Source: Muribaculum sp964512855 (GTDB lineage: Bacteria; Bacteroidota; Bacteroidia; Bacteroidales; Muribaculaceae). Taken from it: 64,000 nucleotides of DNA. The notes beneath the pieces were generated by a model. It was not told the origin of the DNA and made no database searches. It was given only the letters and a program-made list of their open reading frames with translations. The position numbers and the translations under genes are program-made. Each line of letters opens with the position of its first letter. Position 1 is the stretch's first letter. This document shows, one piece after another, positions 16,368 through 25,727 of this stretch. Location: NCBI GenBank assembly GCA_964512855.1, contig CAZELD010000001.1:1-64000 (forward strand), given 5' to 3'.

Positions 16368-17399
16368 TCAAGACAGGTGAGAAATTAGTTTATGTCCCAT
16401 TGAAAAGCGTGAGAAATTGTTTAAATAAGATTTTCTCGCATTTTCCGAAAGTTTCCTCATAGTATCCTTATTATCAATTGCAGAAGCAATAATTTTGGCA
16501 GCCTTTACGGAATCTTTTGGGATATGTAATCCGTTAACACCATCATTTATGTACATTTCCGAAAGAGTACTCGGAGCTGTTATTATAACAGGTTTTGCCA
16601 TCATCATGCTATTTAGAAGAACAGTGTCTCCAGAACATAAATTACTCTCTTTTATTGATACAATCGACATCAAACAGTTTGCGATATAGGAATATGTACC
16701 ATCCACTTTAATGTTAGAAAGGTGAATTATATTTGAAGGGAGTGACGAAGTAGGATGCCATGTGTCGCTGATTATAACAAGCGTTTTATTTTGCAAACAC
16801 TCTTGGCGCCATACTTCTACAAGAAAATCGAAATCGCGGTTGCTACGTCCCAGTGAGAGAACAAAATTATTTATATCACACTCGAGATTTGACCATTCGT
16901 TATAATTATCGGGTATTCCGAACGGAGTGACTATGAAGTTGGTTCCATTTGGAATTCGGAATGTCTTTTTAAGTTCTTCGGCATAATTGTGGCTTGGCAC
17001 ATGTATCTTTTCTATATATCCGCTTTGAAGTACATAGGCAATATATTTCTTGTATAGTTTACCAAGTAATCCTTTTTTTTCTTTATAGGTGAAATTTACT
17101 ACGAGTATGCGTGGATAAACTGACGTATGAAAGATGGTGCAATAAAAAGCAAAGTTAATGGCATGGAATTGTTGCCACCCTATCAGAATCGATATTGTCT
17201 TGCGTTTTAAAAATACGGAGAATGGAAATGAGAAGTAGGAAAAATATCTCAAAAGACGCTTTATCATCGAACCGTGATACAGATTACTTACTGCCGGAAT
17301 TATTTCAAACTCAAATTCTGATTCCTCATCACAAGCCTTTTTAAATGACATGATTTCCTCAGGATCACAATCTGTCAGAATTATATTTTTTTCAGGCAT
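16368..17399 (-). CDS. GT4-like glycosyltransferase on the opposite strand
   Basis: A 343-residue GT-B glycosyltransferase. NFVLSLGRSNRDFDFLVEVW starts the second Rossmann domain, and VLLNSMMMAKPVIITAPSTLSEMYINDGVNGLHIP is the donor-binding region of GT4 enzymes, with Glu in the expected E-x7-E area partly changed (SNLCSGDTVLLNSM). The N-terminal half is hydrophobic at about 48-90, possibly a membrane-contact surface. It is the only polysaccharide gene here on the minus strand, convergent with its left neighbour and divergent from wza, and AT-rich. This suggests separate acquisition or inversion. Confidence 0.75.
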   Translation of the reverse strand: MPEKNIILTDCDPEEIMSFKKACDEESEFEFEIIPAVSNLYHGSMIKRLLRYFSYFSFPFSVFLKRKTISILIGWQQFHAINFAFYCTIFHTSVYPRILVVNFTYKEKKGLLGKLYKKYIAYVLQSGYIEKIHVPSHNYAEELKKTFRIPNGTNFIVTPFGIPDNYNEWSNLECDINNFVLSLGRSNRDFDFLVEVWRQECLQNKTLVIISDTWHPTSSLPSNIIHLSNIKVDGTYSYIANCLMSIVSIKESNLCSGDTVLLNSMMMAKPVIITAPSTLSEMYINDGVNGLHIPKDSVKAAKIIASAIDNKDTMRKLSENARKSYLNNFSRFSMGHKLISHLS

Positions 17400-17627
17400 A
17401 ATGAAAAGATTAAAAGTAATATATTGAATTGCTATTCGTTATGTTTAAAACGGTAGTATAAGACTCTTTATTGTTATTATAGGGTTTTATTATTTGGATG
17501 GAGAGGAGTCCATTGATTTTAATATTGAATTCCCGGGAATAACGTATGTTTTCCTCTTTAGGTTTTATGGGGATGCAATATAATGGGAATATATTCGTTA
17601 TAGATAAACGTACGTAAATTTTATTTT

Positions 17628-18425
17628 ATGAAAATTTCATATTTCTTTGCTATATTGATTATTTTACTATCTTCGTGCTCAACAAAGAAGGATTTAGCTT
17701 ATTTTGATGATATCAAGGATATTAAATCAGGTAAACTTCTTTCGTCAGACTATCAAATCAAAATAGAACCGAATGATGAATTGACTATATGGGTTTCTTC
17801 GCTCGTGCCTGAAGCGAGTATCCAGTTCAATAATATAGCTCCGTCAAGAATGGAGATGGAGATGACCGATGTCACTACTACAGCAAGATCTCTCAATTAC
17901 ATAGTCGATAAGGAGGGATACATATATTTTCCCGGCTTGGGTGAGATTAAGGTTGAGGGTATGACAACGATGGAGTTGAAAAAATATCTTGTGGAGCATA
18001 TTTCTAAAACAGTGAAAGATCCTCAAGTTTCCGTAATTCTTCAGAATTTTAAGGTAAATGTTCTTGGTGAAGTGAAAGAGCCGAAAACTGTTAAAGTTAC
18101 AGGTGAGAAATTTTCGGTTTTTGATGCTCTTGCTGAATGTGGCGACTTGACTGAATACGGGCGTCGGGATGGAGTGCTTATAGTAAGGCAGACTCCTGAA
18201 GGCGAAACTGTTTATCAGCGTCTTAATCTTCATGACAGTTCCATAACTGGTTCACCATTCTTCTATTTGAAGCAGAATGATGTTGTTTACGTAGAGCCTA
18301 ATAATATAAAACAGGATAATTCAAAATATAATCAGAATAACGGCTACAAGCTTTCGGTTATCTCTACCATTGTCAGTGCCGTATCTGTAATTTCTTCGCT
18401 TATAATCGCATTGTCAATAAAATAG
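17628..18425 (+). CDS. Wza-like polysaccharide export lipoprotein
   Basis: A 265-residue outer-membrane polysaccharide export protein. The lipobox LSSC puts the lipidated Cys at residue 17. The Poly_export domain follows (YQIKIEPNDELTIWVSS, then YIVDKEGYIYFPGLGEIKVEG), then a SLBB domain (FKVNVLGEVKEPKTVKV... EKFSVFDALAECGDLTEYGRRDGV). A C-terminal hydrophobic helix (about 243-264) matches the membrane-spanning end seen in this family. It would form the export channel with the Wzz-like protein two genes downstream. It begins a tight run of wza, wzy, wzz and licD. No clear promoter was found in the 228 bp upstream. Confidence 0.92.
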   Translation: MKISYFFAILIILLSSCSTKKDLAYFDDIKDIKSGKLLSSDYQIKIEPNDELTIWVSSLVPEASIQFNNIAPSRMEMEMTDVTTTARSLNYIVDKEGYIYFPGLGEIKVEGMTTMELKKYLVEHISKTVKDPQVSVILQNFKVNVLGEVKEPKTVKVTGEKFSVFDALAECGDLTEYGRRDGVLIVRQTPEGETVYQRLNLHDSSITGSPFFYLKQNDVVYVEPNNIKQDNSKYNQNNGYKLSVISTIVSAVSVISSLIIALSIK

Positions 18426-18443
18426 AAATAAGATCGTAGGGGA

Positions 18444-19709
18444 ATGGTTAGGCTGGATCGTATTTGTTCTTGGCTTTTTATCATTGATTTCGCTCTGTTT
18501 GTGCCGAGTAGCCGACTGATCGGATTTACTGATGAACTAACCGGCTTGATTCTATTATTCTTGATAGGTATAGATTGTCTGTTGAATAGAAATTGGAAGA
18601 GATATAAACTGTTGTGGATAATAATTGCTGTAATGACTTTATATGCGATATATTCTGCCACAGTGATGAATTTCAACACAATAAGATATATCGCTACTGA
18701 TTGGATTATTCAATTAAAACCTTATATCGCATTTGTTGCAATGCTCGTTATATGCCCTGTACTTACAAGTAGGGATAAGTATATATTAAGGTTAATTGCG
18801 ATTTTTAATGTATCAATTGCTGCGATAGTGCTATTTTCTCGATTTTTTATTGGCAGACTTTTATTGGAACCAATTTTCTTTCATGTTATGACAGCTGGAA
18901 TGTGTATCTATATATCAGCTGCCATATATATGCTATGTTCGATAAATGAAGAAGGAGTTATAGAAAAAAGGTCATTGATTATATTGACATCAATGCTCAT
19001 TGCCGGCTTGATGTGTACAAGATCGAAATATTACGGAGAATTTGTAGTTGCAATGTACTTTATATATTTCTATAAACCCGGTATAATGAGGCATTTGAAT
19101 TTTAAGCGATTTATGTTGATTGTCCTTCTATTCGGATTGATTTTAGCCGTTAGTTGGAAAAAAATAGAATATTATTTCATAACTGGAAATTCTGACACAT
19201 TTGACCCGGATGTTATGGCAAGTTATGCTCGACCAGTGTTATATGTGACATCTTTTTTCATATTATGCGATTATTTCCCGTTTGGCTCCGGTTTAGCTTC
19301 CTTTGCCTCTTTCGCTTCAGCCGAGAATTATTCTCAACTTTATTACGAATACGGATTAAATTATATATGGGGATTGTCACCATCTATGCCTGATTTTATT
19401 TGTGATGCTTTTTATCCGTCTCTGGCACAATTTGGTTTTGTGGGAATCATTTTATTTATTTATTTTTGGACTTACACTTATGGATATCTAAGAGTATTGA
19501 TTCGTTTTGATTATCAAAAATATAAGTATCAATTTTGCATAGGTGTAATGTTGATGTGCTTTGTTTTTATAGAAAGTATAGCATCGACCTCATTTGTTCA
19601 ATTTTATGGAATGATGAATATGATGCTTTTAGGCATTATAAGTGCGAAAGGATACGAGATAAAAAATCAAATTAAGGAAGAAAATATAACTGACAATGGA
19701 AAAATATAG
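18444..19709 (+). CDS. Wzy-like polysaccharide polymerase / O-antigen ligase-type membrane protein
   Basis: A 421-residue, highly hydrophobic protein with about ten to twelve membrane segments and a larger periplasmic loop (about 255-315, containing DYFPFGSGLASFASF and an aromatic-rich stretch). This layout, with a GSGLASF-type loop, is characteristic of O-antigen polymerases and ligases, which join lipid-linked repeat units in the periplasm. Sequence conservation in this family is low, so polymerase and ligase cannot be separated; its place between wza and wzz favours Wzy. It is AT-rich, starts 18 bp after wza and overlaps wzz by 14 bp. Confidence 0.8.
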   Translation: MVRLDRICSWLFIIDFALFVPSSRLIGFTDELTGLILLFLIGIDCLLNRNWKRYKLLWIIIAVMTLYAIYSATVMNFNTIRYIATDWIIQLKPYIAFVAMLVICPVLTSRDKYILRLIAIFNVSIAAIVLFSRFFIGRLLLEPIFFHVMTAGMCIYISAAIYMLCSINEEGVIEKRSLIILTSMLIAGLMCTRSKYYGEFVVAMYFIYFYKPGIMRHLNFKRFMLIVLLFGLILAVSWKKIEYYFITGNSDTFDPDVMASYARPVLYVTSFFILCDYFPFGSGLASFASFASAENYSQLYYEYGLNYIWGLSPSMPDFICDAFYPSLAQFGFVGIILFIYFWTYTYGYLRVLIRFDYQKYKYQFCIGVMLMCFVFIESIASTSFVQFYGMMNMMLLGIISAKGYEIKNQIKEENITDNGKI

Positions 19710-21717
19710 TAACGAACTCGATTTACGGCGTTTTATCCGGGAAATTAAAAATCTTAAGTGGATATATGTAGCTGCATTAGTTATTTTTATAACAGCAGGA
19801 ATTGCATACTATCTGAGAAGTATGCCTCAATATCAAGCTGTAGGAGAAGTGCTTATAGAGGATTCTTCCGAAAATACACCTACGGCTTCTGCCGGAGGTG
19901 TGTCGGCCATTATGCGGTCATTCTCCATCGGCGGTTTCGGATCTTCGTCGGTCGACAATGAGATAGAGATCATGCGTTCCAATAATCTCCGTAGCCGAGT
20001 GGTGAAGCGCTTGAGATTGAACCGTATGTATGTGGAGCGTGACGGGTTGAAAAAAAAGATGCTTTATACCTCTACACCTATTTTGGTGGAGCCTACTCCC
20101 GGAATGCTCGACACATTGACAACAGCAATGACTATCAGAATCAGTATAGACGGGGATCATGTAACAGCAAAAGCCACACAGGGACGTATTTTCAGAAAGA
20201 CTCTCGGCGAGGTTAAAAATGCAGCTTTACCATGCGTTCTTTCAACTCCATACGGCGATTTCCAGATACTTAAATCAGCCAATTACGAGAATGGGATGAA
20301 AGCTGATATTGACGTCACTATAATGAGCAATGAAGCTGCGGCAAAATTACTTTCGGAACAGCTTTATTTGGAGATAAGCGACGCTAAGACTGATGTGATT
20401 TCATTAACCTACAGCAGCCCTAACCGCAAAAAGGCCATGAATGTAGTCGATGCGGTGATGGATGAATATAATAAAATACGAGTTGAGCGCCGCCATGACA
20501 ACGCACGTCAGGAAATGGAGTATTTCAAAGCCCGATTGGTGGTTGTCGGTGAAAACCTTAATAAAGCCGAAACGGAACTTGAAAATTTTGTAAAAGAAAA
20601 AGATTTTGTTGGCGGTGAACAGATAGCCGGAATGCTTATCGGTGGCACTGTCGGCAAAAAAGAGGAATTGGTAAAGCTGCAGGCTCAGATTGACTATTAT
20701 AATGACGTTTTGAAAATATTGAAGAGCGGTAGCATGGGCGATATGTTGCCCGTAATGGAATCGTCTAAAAATTCAGCAATTGAGGCCTACAATGAGGCCA
20801 TTATGAAGCGTAAAAGTCTTGAACTGTCGGCTACTCCTGAGAATAAATCATTGCAATTGCTTAATAATCAGATTGATTATCTGCGTGATTTCGTCAAGGG
20901 TAATATGGAGATAATGCTTGAACAGGCTCAACTTAACATGAATACGTTGAATCAACTTACAGCGACGGCGACCAATAAAATCAATAAATTGCCGGAACTT
21001 GAACGCGAGTACGCATCATTGGTGCGCGATCAAAAATTCAATAATGAACTTTACTTGTTCCTTTTACAGAAAAAGGAAAGTTCGGAGCTGAAGTTTTACT
21101 CTAACTCCACTCTCGGTTTTGTGTTTGAAGACGCTTTCTGCGGTTTGAAGCCTAAGAACACCAAAGGCTTTCTGGCGTTGCTTGCCGCATTGGTTCTTTC
21201 TATTCTGTTGCCCACCTGCCTTGCGGCTATAATGTTGTGGAGACGAAATAAAGTGGATGAACCTATGGATTTAAGATCAATTGGACTTGAAAACCATGCG
21301 GAAATCTATGCTGACAACAAAGTGAGCGTAGCGTCATTGCGCCAATTGATGTTGGATAGCGGCAGTCGGCTTTTCGCTGTGATTGACTATGGTGTGAATA
21401 GTGATATTATGGAAATAATATCATCGAGCTTTAAAAATATAGATAAAACAGTATATTGGGATAATTCGATCAAAAATAATGATCAATTCTTGACCGATAC
21501 GTTTGGAGTTCATACTGCAGAATTAATGAAAAAGTATGATATAGTGTTTGATGTAATTCCGGAGAAAAATTCCATAAATATAATATCATCAAAACTTAAA
21601 TCAGACGGATATGGAGCGCTTGTGCTAATCCCTGCCGGAAAAATAAGAGTCAAAACATTAAATAACGACTTGTCTAATATTGATTTAAGCTCAGTTTATA
21701 CTCTAATAACCGTATAA
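19696..21717 (+). CDS. Wzz/Wzc-like chain-length protein with degenerate kinase domain
   Basis: A 673-residue inner-membrane co-polymerase that would dock the Wza channel and set chain length. A first membrane segment lies at about 23-43, then the Wzz domain, a long periplasmic coiled-coil region (about 260-450), the GNVR segment LPELEREYASLVRDQKFNNELY and a second membrane segment at about 490-512. Full Wzc proteins then carry a tyrosine autokinase with a Walker A loop and a C-terminal Tyr cluster. Here only about 150 residues follow: YDIVFDVIP and GALVLIPAGKIRVKTLNND resemble the Walker B and later strands, but no GxxxxGK[ST] loop and no Tyr cluster exist. It is probably catalytically dead, with regulation supplied differently. 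Confidence 0.88.
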   Translation: MEKYSNELDLRRFIREIKNLKWIYVAALVIFITAGIAYYLRSMPQYQAVGEVLIEDSSENTPTASAGGVSAIMRSFSIGGFGSSSVDNEIEIMRSNNLRSRVVKRLRLNRMYVERDGLKKKMLYTSTPILVEPTPGMLDTLTTAMTIRISIDGDHVTAKATQGRIFRKTLGEVKNAALPCVLSTPYGDFQILKSANYENGMKADIDVTIMSNEAAAKLLSEQLYLEISDAKTDVISLTYSSPNRKKAMNVVDAVMDEYNKIRVERRHDNARQEMEYFKARLVVVGENLNKAETELENFVKEKDFVGGEQIAGMLIGGTVGKKEELVKLQAQIDYYNDVLKILKSGSMGDMLPVMESSKNSAIEAYNEAIMKRKSLELSATPENKSLQLLNNQIDYLRDFVKGNMEIMLEQAQLNMNTLNQLTATATNKINKLPELEREYASLVRDQKFNNELYLFLLQKKESSELKFYSNSTLGFVFEDAFCGLKPKNTKGFLALLAALVLSILLPTCLAAIMLWRRNKVDEPMDLRSIGLENHAEIYADNKVSVASLRQLMLDSGSRLFAVIDYGVNSDIMEIISSSFKNIDKTVYWDNSIKNNDQFLTDTFGVHTAELMKKYDIVFDVIPEKNSINIISSKLKSDGYGALVLIPAGKIRVKTLNNDLSNIDLSSVYTLITV

Positions 21718-21721
21718 ATTT

Positions 21722-22540
21722 ATGGTGGCGCAGAATATACAGGATGAACTAAGGGCGCGATTCAACCCTGACGGATCCGATTTCCGGAAGGTGCAGTTGC
21801 GTCTGTTGGATATGCTCCTGTATATTGACCGCATCTGCAAAGAAAACAATATAGATTACTGGCTTAGCTCAGGCACGCTTATCGGCGCGGTGCGTCACGG
21901 AGGATTTATTCCATGGGATGATGATGTGGATGTGGAAATGATGCCCGAGGGGTTAAAACGCTTTATCCGTATTGTGGAGAATGACGGCGCAGGGCGATAT
22001 GCCATTCACAATCATTCAAATGATCCTAACTATCTTTTCACATTCACGAAATTGCGTGATTTGAACACTTATATCGAAGAAGAGAAAGTAGTTCCTCAGA
22101 AGTTGCTCTATGAAGGGTGTTCCATCGATATATTCACTCTGGTTCCGAGTAATTCCCGGCGGATGCACGTGTTGGCTCGCAAATGTATAGGCAAAGAGAT
22201 GACGTTGTGGCGCGCTATCGCGTATCGACCTGAATCGCAACAGAAAATATTGAAAACTCTCATTGATTTTCCGATAAGGAAAATCGCATTGCCGATTCTT
22301 ACATTCCTATCACGCATGGGTGCCGGCAGCCGGTTGCGGCACACTTTGTCCGCGCCATTTCACGCTCCGCGACGCCGGGAAGAGATATTTCCGTTGGGTA
22401 AGGTAAGCTTTGAAGGGCATGAATTTCCCGCTCCGGGAAATTCAGACGCATACCTGCGGCGTATTTACGGCGATTACACCAAGATTCCTGCCATGGATAA
22501 CATCCATGTCCACGCAAAAAAAATAGAGATCTATGGCTAA
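21722..22540 (+). CDS. LicD family phosphotransferase
   Basis: A 272-residue LicD protein. The family transfers phosphocholine or related phospho-substituents onto surface glycans. The hallmark WLSSGTLIGAVRHGGFIPWDDDVDVEM (residues about 47-73) is complete, including the acidic DDDVD metal site. LFTFTKLRDLNTYIEEE and a C-terminal RRIYGDYTKIP are also typical. It begins 4 bp after wzz, so it is translated with the export genes. Its base composition is visibly richer in G+C than wzy and wzx on either side, suggesting a different history. The phosphate donor cannot be told; no choline kinase or CDP-choline gene is near. Confidence 0.93.
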   Translation: MVAQNIQDELRARFNPDGSDFRKVQLRLLDMLLYIDRICKENNIDYWLSSGTLIGAVRHGGFIPWDDDVDVEMMPEGLKRFIRIVENDGAGRYAIHNHSNDPNYLFTFTKLRDLNTYIEEEKVVPQKLLYEGCSIDIFTLVPSNSRRMHVLARKCIGKEMTLWRAIAYRPESQQKILKTLIDFPIRKIALPILTFLSRMGAGSRLRHTLSAPFHAPRRREEIFPLGKVSFEGHEFPAPGNSDAYLRRIYGDYTKIPAMDNIHVHAKKIEIYG

Positions 22541-22575
22541 AAGCTATAGCATATTGATGCGGTTCAAGGATGTTC

Positions 22576-22606
22576 TTGCATAATAGAGCCGATTTAATTA
22601 TCTTTG
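22576..22606 (+). promoter_or_regulatory. wzx promoter (-33/-7)
   Basis: TTG (22576-22578), exactly 20 bp, then TATCTTTG (22599-22606): both boxes fit the Bacteroidetes consensus. Transcription would start near 22613, a leader of about 40 nt before the flippase ATG. This separates wzx and the genes after it from the wza-licD transcript. Confidence 0.7.
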
Positions 22607-22652
22607 TAGATGTTAGAAAACATTATCTCTTAATTTTATAATTTAGAGTTCA

Positions 22653-23987
22653 ATGGAGCTAAAAAAAGTCCTAAATCACATTCCGGGAGTCTCTCGAATA
22701 TTGCAATCACCAATTGGAATACGATTGTTAAAAGGTGGATTTTGGAGTATAGTTGGAAATATTTTAAGCAAGGGCATAGTTTTATTAAGTACGATTGTAG
22801 TAGCTCATATTCTCGGGAAGACAGGATATGGTGAATACAGCATAATTCGTACAACGATTTTTATGTTTATTGCTATTGCATCGGTTGGAGTTGGAGCCAC
22901 AACAACTAAATATATTTCTCAATATCGTGGCACGGATATTCAAAAAGCATATAATATCTATGTTATAGGAAATATATTTTCAATTATATTTGGCCTGATA
23001 ACATCATTCATGGTTATTAGGTTTGCCGATTGGATAGCCGACACGCAATTAGATGCTCCATATTTGTCGAGTAGTATATGTTATGGCGCTCTACTGTTAT
23101 TTTTTTGCTCAGTAAATGGCGTGCAAGTAGGCGCATTGACCGGATTTGAAAATTTTAAAGATATTGCCAAAAATTCATTTTGGTCAAGCATTGTAGAGCT
23201 TCTTGCAATATGTATTTTAGCGTTAAAATGGGGAATCAACGGAGCTTTAATTGGAAGTGGAATTGGATACGTGGTGCTTACCGTAATCAATCACCTTAGT
23301 ATTAGAAATCATTTTAAAGATGATATTAATAAAAATATTAGGGTAATAAAAAAGGAGGATATTAGTGTCATTTGGATCTTCGGACTTCCCGCAGCATTGT
23401 GTAATGTGTTGGTTTTATTTGCATTATGGGTTAGTCGGGCATATCTTGTCCGTGAAACAAATTTTGGAGAAGTTGCAATATATAATGCCGCCGATCAAAT
23501 AAAAACATTTATTTTATTCATTCCAATAGCTTTATCAACTATTATATTGCCGATACTTACAAATATTAAACACACGGAAGACACAAAAACTTATAATTCA
23601 ATTTTAAGATATAATATAATAGCTAATGTTGGAATTGCTGCTGTTATCGCATTGATTGTTTGTTTGCTTGCAAATCCAATATTAAGTTTATGGGGAAAAG
23701 ACTTCCAAGAACCATGGCCGCTTGTAATACTTGCGTTATCGGCCATATTCTCTTCTTTTTCAACAGTCATAGGGCAGGCAATCGCAAGTCAAGGTAAGAT
23801 GTGGGTCGGATTTCTATGTAACTTGATTTGGAGTGCTATGGTAGTTGGCTTTTCATATTATTTTATCCAATGCGGAATGGGAGCTAACGGATTGGCTTTA
23901 GCTATACTATGCGCTTATATTATACATGGGTTATATCAATATATCTATTTGAAGTGTTTTTTAATAAAACCCAATATTGAAAATTAA
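22653..23987 (+). CDS. Wzx-type polysaccharide flippase (MOP superfamily)
   Basis: A 444-residue inner-membrane protein with about twelve to fourteen membrane segments. The start KGGFWSIVGNILSKGIVLLSTIVVAHILGKTGYGEYSI is the typical opening of Wzx/RfbX flippases, and later FFCSVNGVQVGALTGFENFK and GQAIASQGKMWVGF blocks agree. It would flip undecaprenyl-linked repeat units to the periplasm for the Wzy-like enzyme. It has its own promoter and is notably AT-rich; the composition changes sharply to G+C-rich at the next gene, which starts only 6 bp later. Confidence 0.93.
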   Translation: MELKKVLNHIPGVSRILQSPIGIRLLKGGFWSIVGNILSKGIVLLSTIVVAHILGKTGYGEYSIIRTTIFMFIAIASVGVGATTTKYISQYRGTDIQKAYNIYVIGNIFSIIFGLITSFMVIRFADWIADTQLDAPYLSSSICYGALLLFFCSVNGVQVGALTGFENFKDIAKNSFWSSIVELLAICILALKWGINGALIGSGIGYVVLTVINHLSIRNHFKDDINKNIRVIKKEDISVIWIFGLPAALCNVLVLFALWVSRAYLVRETNFGEVAIYNAADQIKTFILFIPIALSTIILPILTNIKHTEDTKTYNSILRYNIIANVGIAAVIALIVCLLANPILSLWGKDFQEPWPLVILALSAIFSSFSTVIGQAIASQGKMWVGFLCNLIWSAMVVGFSYYFIQCGMGANGLALAILCAYIIHGLYQYIYLKCFLIKPNIEN

Positions 23988-23993
23988 CTGATT

Positions 23994-24770
23994 ATGGTCA
24001 CGATTTTATTTCACTCCACTATATTCGGGCCGATTCATAGCCGTCGGCTTGGCGCTTCGTTGGGTATCAATCTTATGCCCGACGATGGCAAGGTGTGTTC
24101 TTTTGACTGCTTGTATTGCGAGGCGGGGTATAATTCTCAGGGTCCGGGAACTTCGGGGCTTCCCTCACGGGAGAAAGTGAAGGCGCTTCTTGATGAAAAA
24201 TTGAAGTCAATGTCGAATGAAGGCGCGAAACTTGACGTAATCACTTTTTCGGGGAATGGCGAACCGACGCTTCATCCCGACTTTGAAGGCATTGTGGATG
24301 ACACCATTGAGCTTCGCGACAAGTATTATCGTGATGCGAAAGTGTCGGTTCTTTGCAACTCCACACGTTTGGATAGGGAGGATGTGTGCCGCGCGCTTAG
24401 ACGGGTTGATAATTGTATTTTGAAGCTGGATTCGGCCTTGACGCCTACAATGAGGTTGATCGACCGGCCGGTTAATAAAGATTTTTCATGCGAGACCCTT
24501 ATACCGCAACTGGCGAAGTTTGGCGAAAAATGCATTATTCAGACAATGATGTTGCGTGGCTCACATAACGGTCAAACGGTTGACAATACCGGCTCGGAAG
24601 AGATTGAGGCGCTGATTGAGGCGTATAAGCGCATAGGGCCGGCTGAGGTGATGCTGTATTCTATCGACCGTCCGACGCCGGAGAGCAACCTTAAACGGGT
24701 TGAAAAGGATGAACTTGAACGGATCGCCGACCGAATACGCGCCGCCGGCATAAAAGTGCAGGTAAACTGA
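23994..24770 (+). CDS. Radical SAM protein
   Basis: A 258-residue radical SAM enzyme. The cluster motif is Cx3Cx2C with C35, C39 and C42 in CSFDCLYC; the preceding IFGPIHSRRLGASLGIN is characteristic of a widespread subgroup of short radical SAM proteins. FSGNGEPTLHPDF (about 85-97) is the GGE-like SAM-binding element. No SPASM or other accessory domain follows, and the reaction is unknown. It starts 6 bp after wzx but its base composition resembles ldcA downstream, with which it shares a 1-bp stop/start overlap. It may therefore not belong to the polysaccharide pathway. Confidence 0.85.
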   Translation: MVTILFHSTIFGPIHSRRLGASLGINLMPDDGKVCSFDCLYCEAGYNSQGPGTSGLPSREKVKALLDEKLKSMSNEGAKLDVITFSGNGEPTLHPDFEGIVDDTIELRDKYYRDAKVSVLCNSTRLDREDVCRALRRVDNCILKLDSALTPTMRLIDRPVNKDFSCETLIPQLAKFGEKCIIQTMMLRGSHNGQTVDNTGSEEIEALIEAYKRIGPAEVMLYSIDRPTPESNLKRVEKDELERIADRIRAAGIKVQVN

Positions 24771-25675
24771 TGAAGAGCGCTGTGATTCCTCGCCCGCTTG
24801 CCGAGGGCGATAAAATAGCGATTGTGTCGCCGGCGACAGTGATAAACCCCGACTATGTGGATGGCGCCGTGTCGGCGTTGCGACGGATAGGATGGGATCC
24901 ATACGTGGCGCCTCATGCTCTTGGCGTGTCAGGCTCTTTCAGCGGCACTGTCGAGGAGCGTCTTGCGGATATAAACGACGCATTGAACGATAGAGAGGTG
25001 CGGGCTATCCTCTGCAGCCGCGGAGGATATGGCGCGGCGCATTTGCTCGACAAGCTCGACAGCCGGGCGTTTGTCGCCGATCCGAAATGGATAATAGGCT
25101 TCAGTGATATTTCGGCTCTTCATGCATATTCGGCGAAATGCGGCGTGGCGAGTATCCACAGCTCCATGTGCAAGCATTTGGCGTTGTTTGGGGAGAATGA
25201 TGAATGTTCCGCCGCGCTTATCGGGATTTTGCGCGGTAAAATGCCGTCATATAGTGTGGCGCCCCATCCTTACAATCGCCGAGGGCGTGCGTCGGGAAGA
25301 ATCGAGGGAGGAAACCTTGCGGTGATTTCGGCATTGATCTCCACTCCTTATTCTATGTTTGACGGTGAAGAGGATATTCTTGTGATTGAGGATATCGCCG
25401 AGCCGATATATAAAGTGGAACGCATCCTCTATCAACTGAAATATGCCGGGGTGTTCAACAGGATAAGCGCGTTGATTGTGGGCCAATTTACGGAATACCG
25501 TCCCGACAAAAACTACGGGGCGATGGAGGATATGATACGTGATGCCGTGGCCGGATTTGATTTTCCTGTGACATTCAACTTCCCGGTGGGCCATGTGAAC
25601 CGCAATCTGCCGCTTGTTATGTCGGTTCCGGCAGAACTTGATGTGGCCGATAAAGAAGTCACTTTAAGGTATTAA
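24770..25675 (+). CDS. ldcA: LD-carboxypeptidase (peptidase family S66)
   Basis: Removes the terminal D-alanine from tetrapeptides during murein recycling. The 301-residue protein is full length for family S66. LCSRGGYGAAHLLD holds the nucleophilic Ser (about residue 83), GRIEGGNLAVISALIST holds the catalytic Glu, and FNFPVGHVNRNLPLVM holds the catalytic His. SPATVINPDYVDGAVSALRRIGW is the typical N-terminal domain. There is no signal peptide, so it acts in the cytoplasm. Translation is probably coupled to the radical SAM gene, whose TGA shares a base with this ATG. Confidence 0.93.
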   Translation: MKSAVIPRPLAEGDKIAIVSPATVINPDYVDGAVSALRRIGWDPYVAPHALGVSGSFSGTVEERLADINDALNDREVRAILCSRGGYGAAHLLDKLDSRAFVADPKWIIGFSDISALHAYSAKCGVASIHSSMCKHLALFGENDECSAALIGILRGKMPSYSVAPHPYNRRGRASGRIEGGNLAVISALISTPYSMFDGEEDILVIEDIAEPIYKVERILYQLKYAGVFNRISALIVGQFTEYRPDKNYGAMEDMIRDAVAGFDFPVTFNFPVGHVNRNLPLVMSVPAELDVADKEVTLRY

Positions 25676-25727
25676 ATATTTTGATGCAGGGGATCGGGAG
25701 AATTCATATTTTTTATGAGACAGACTC

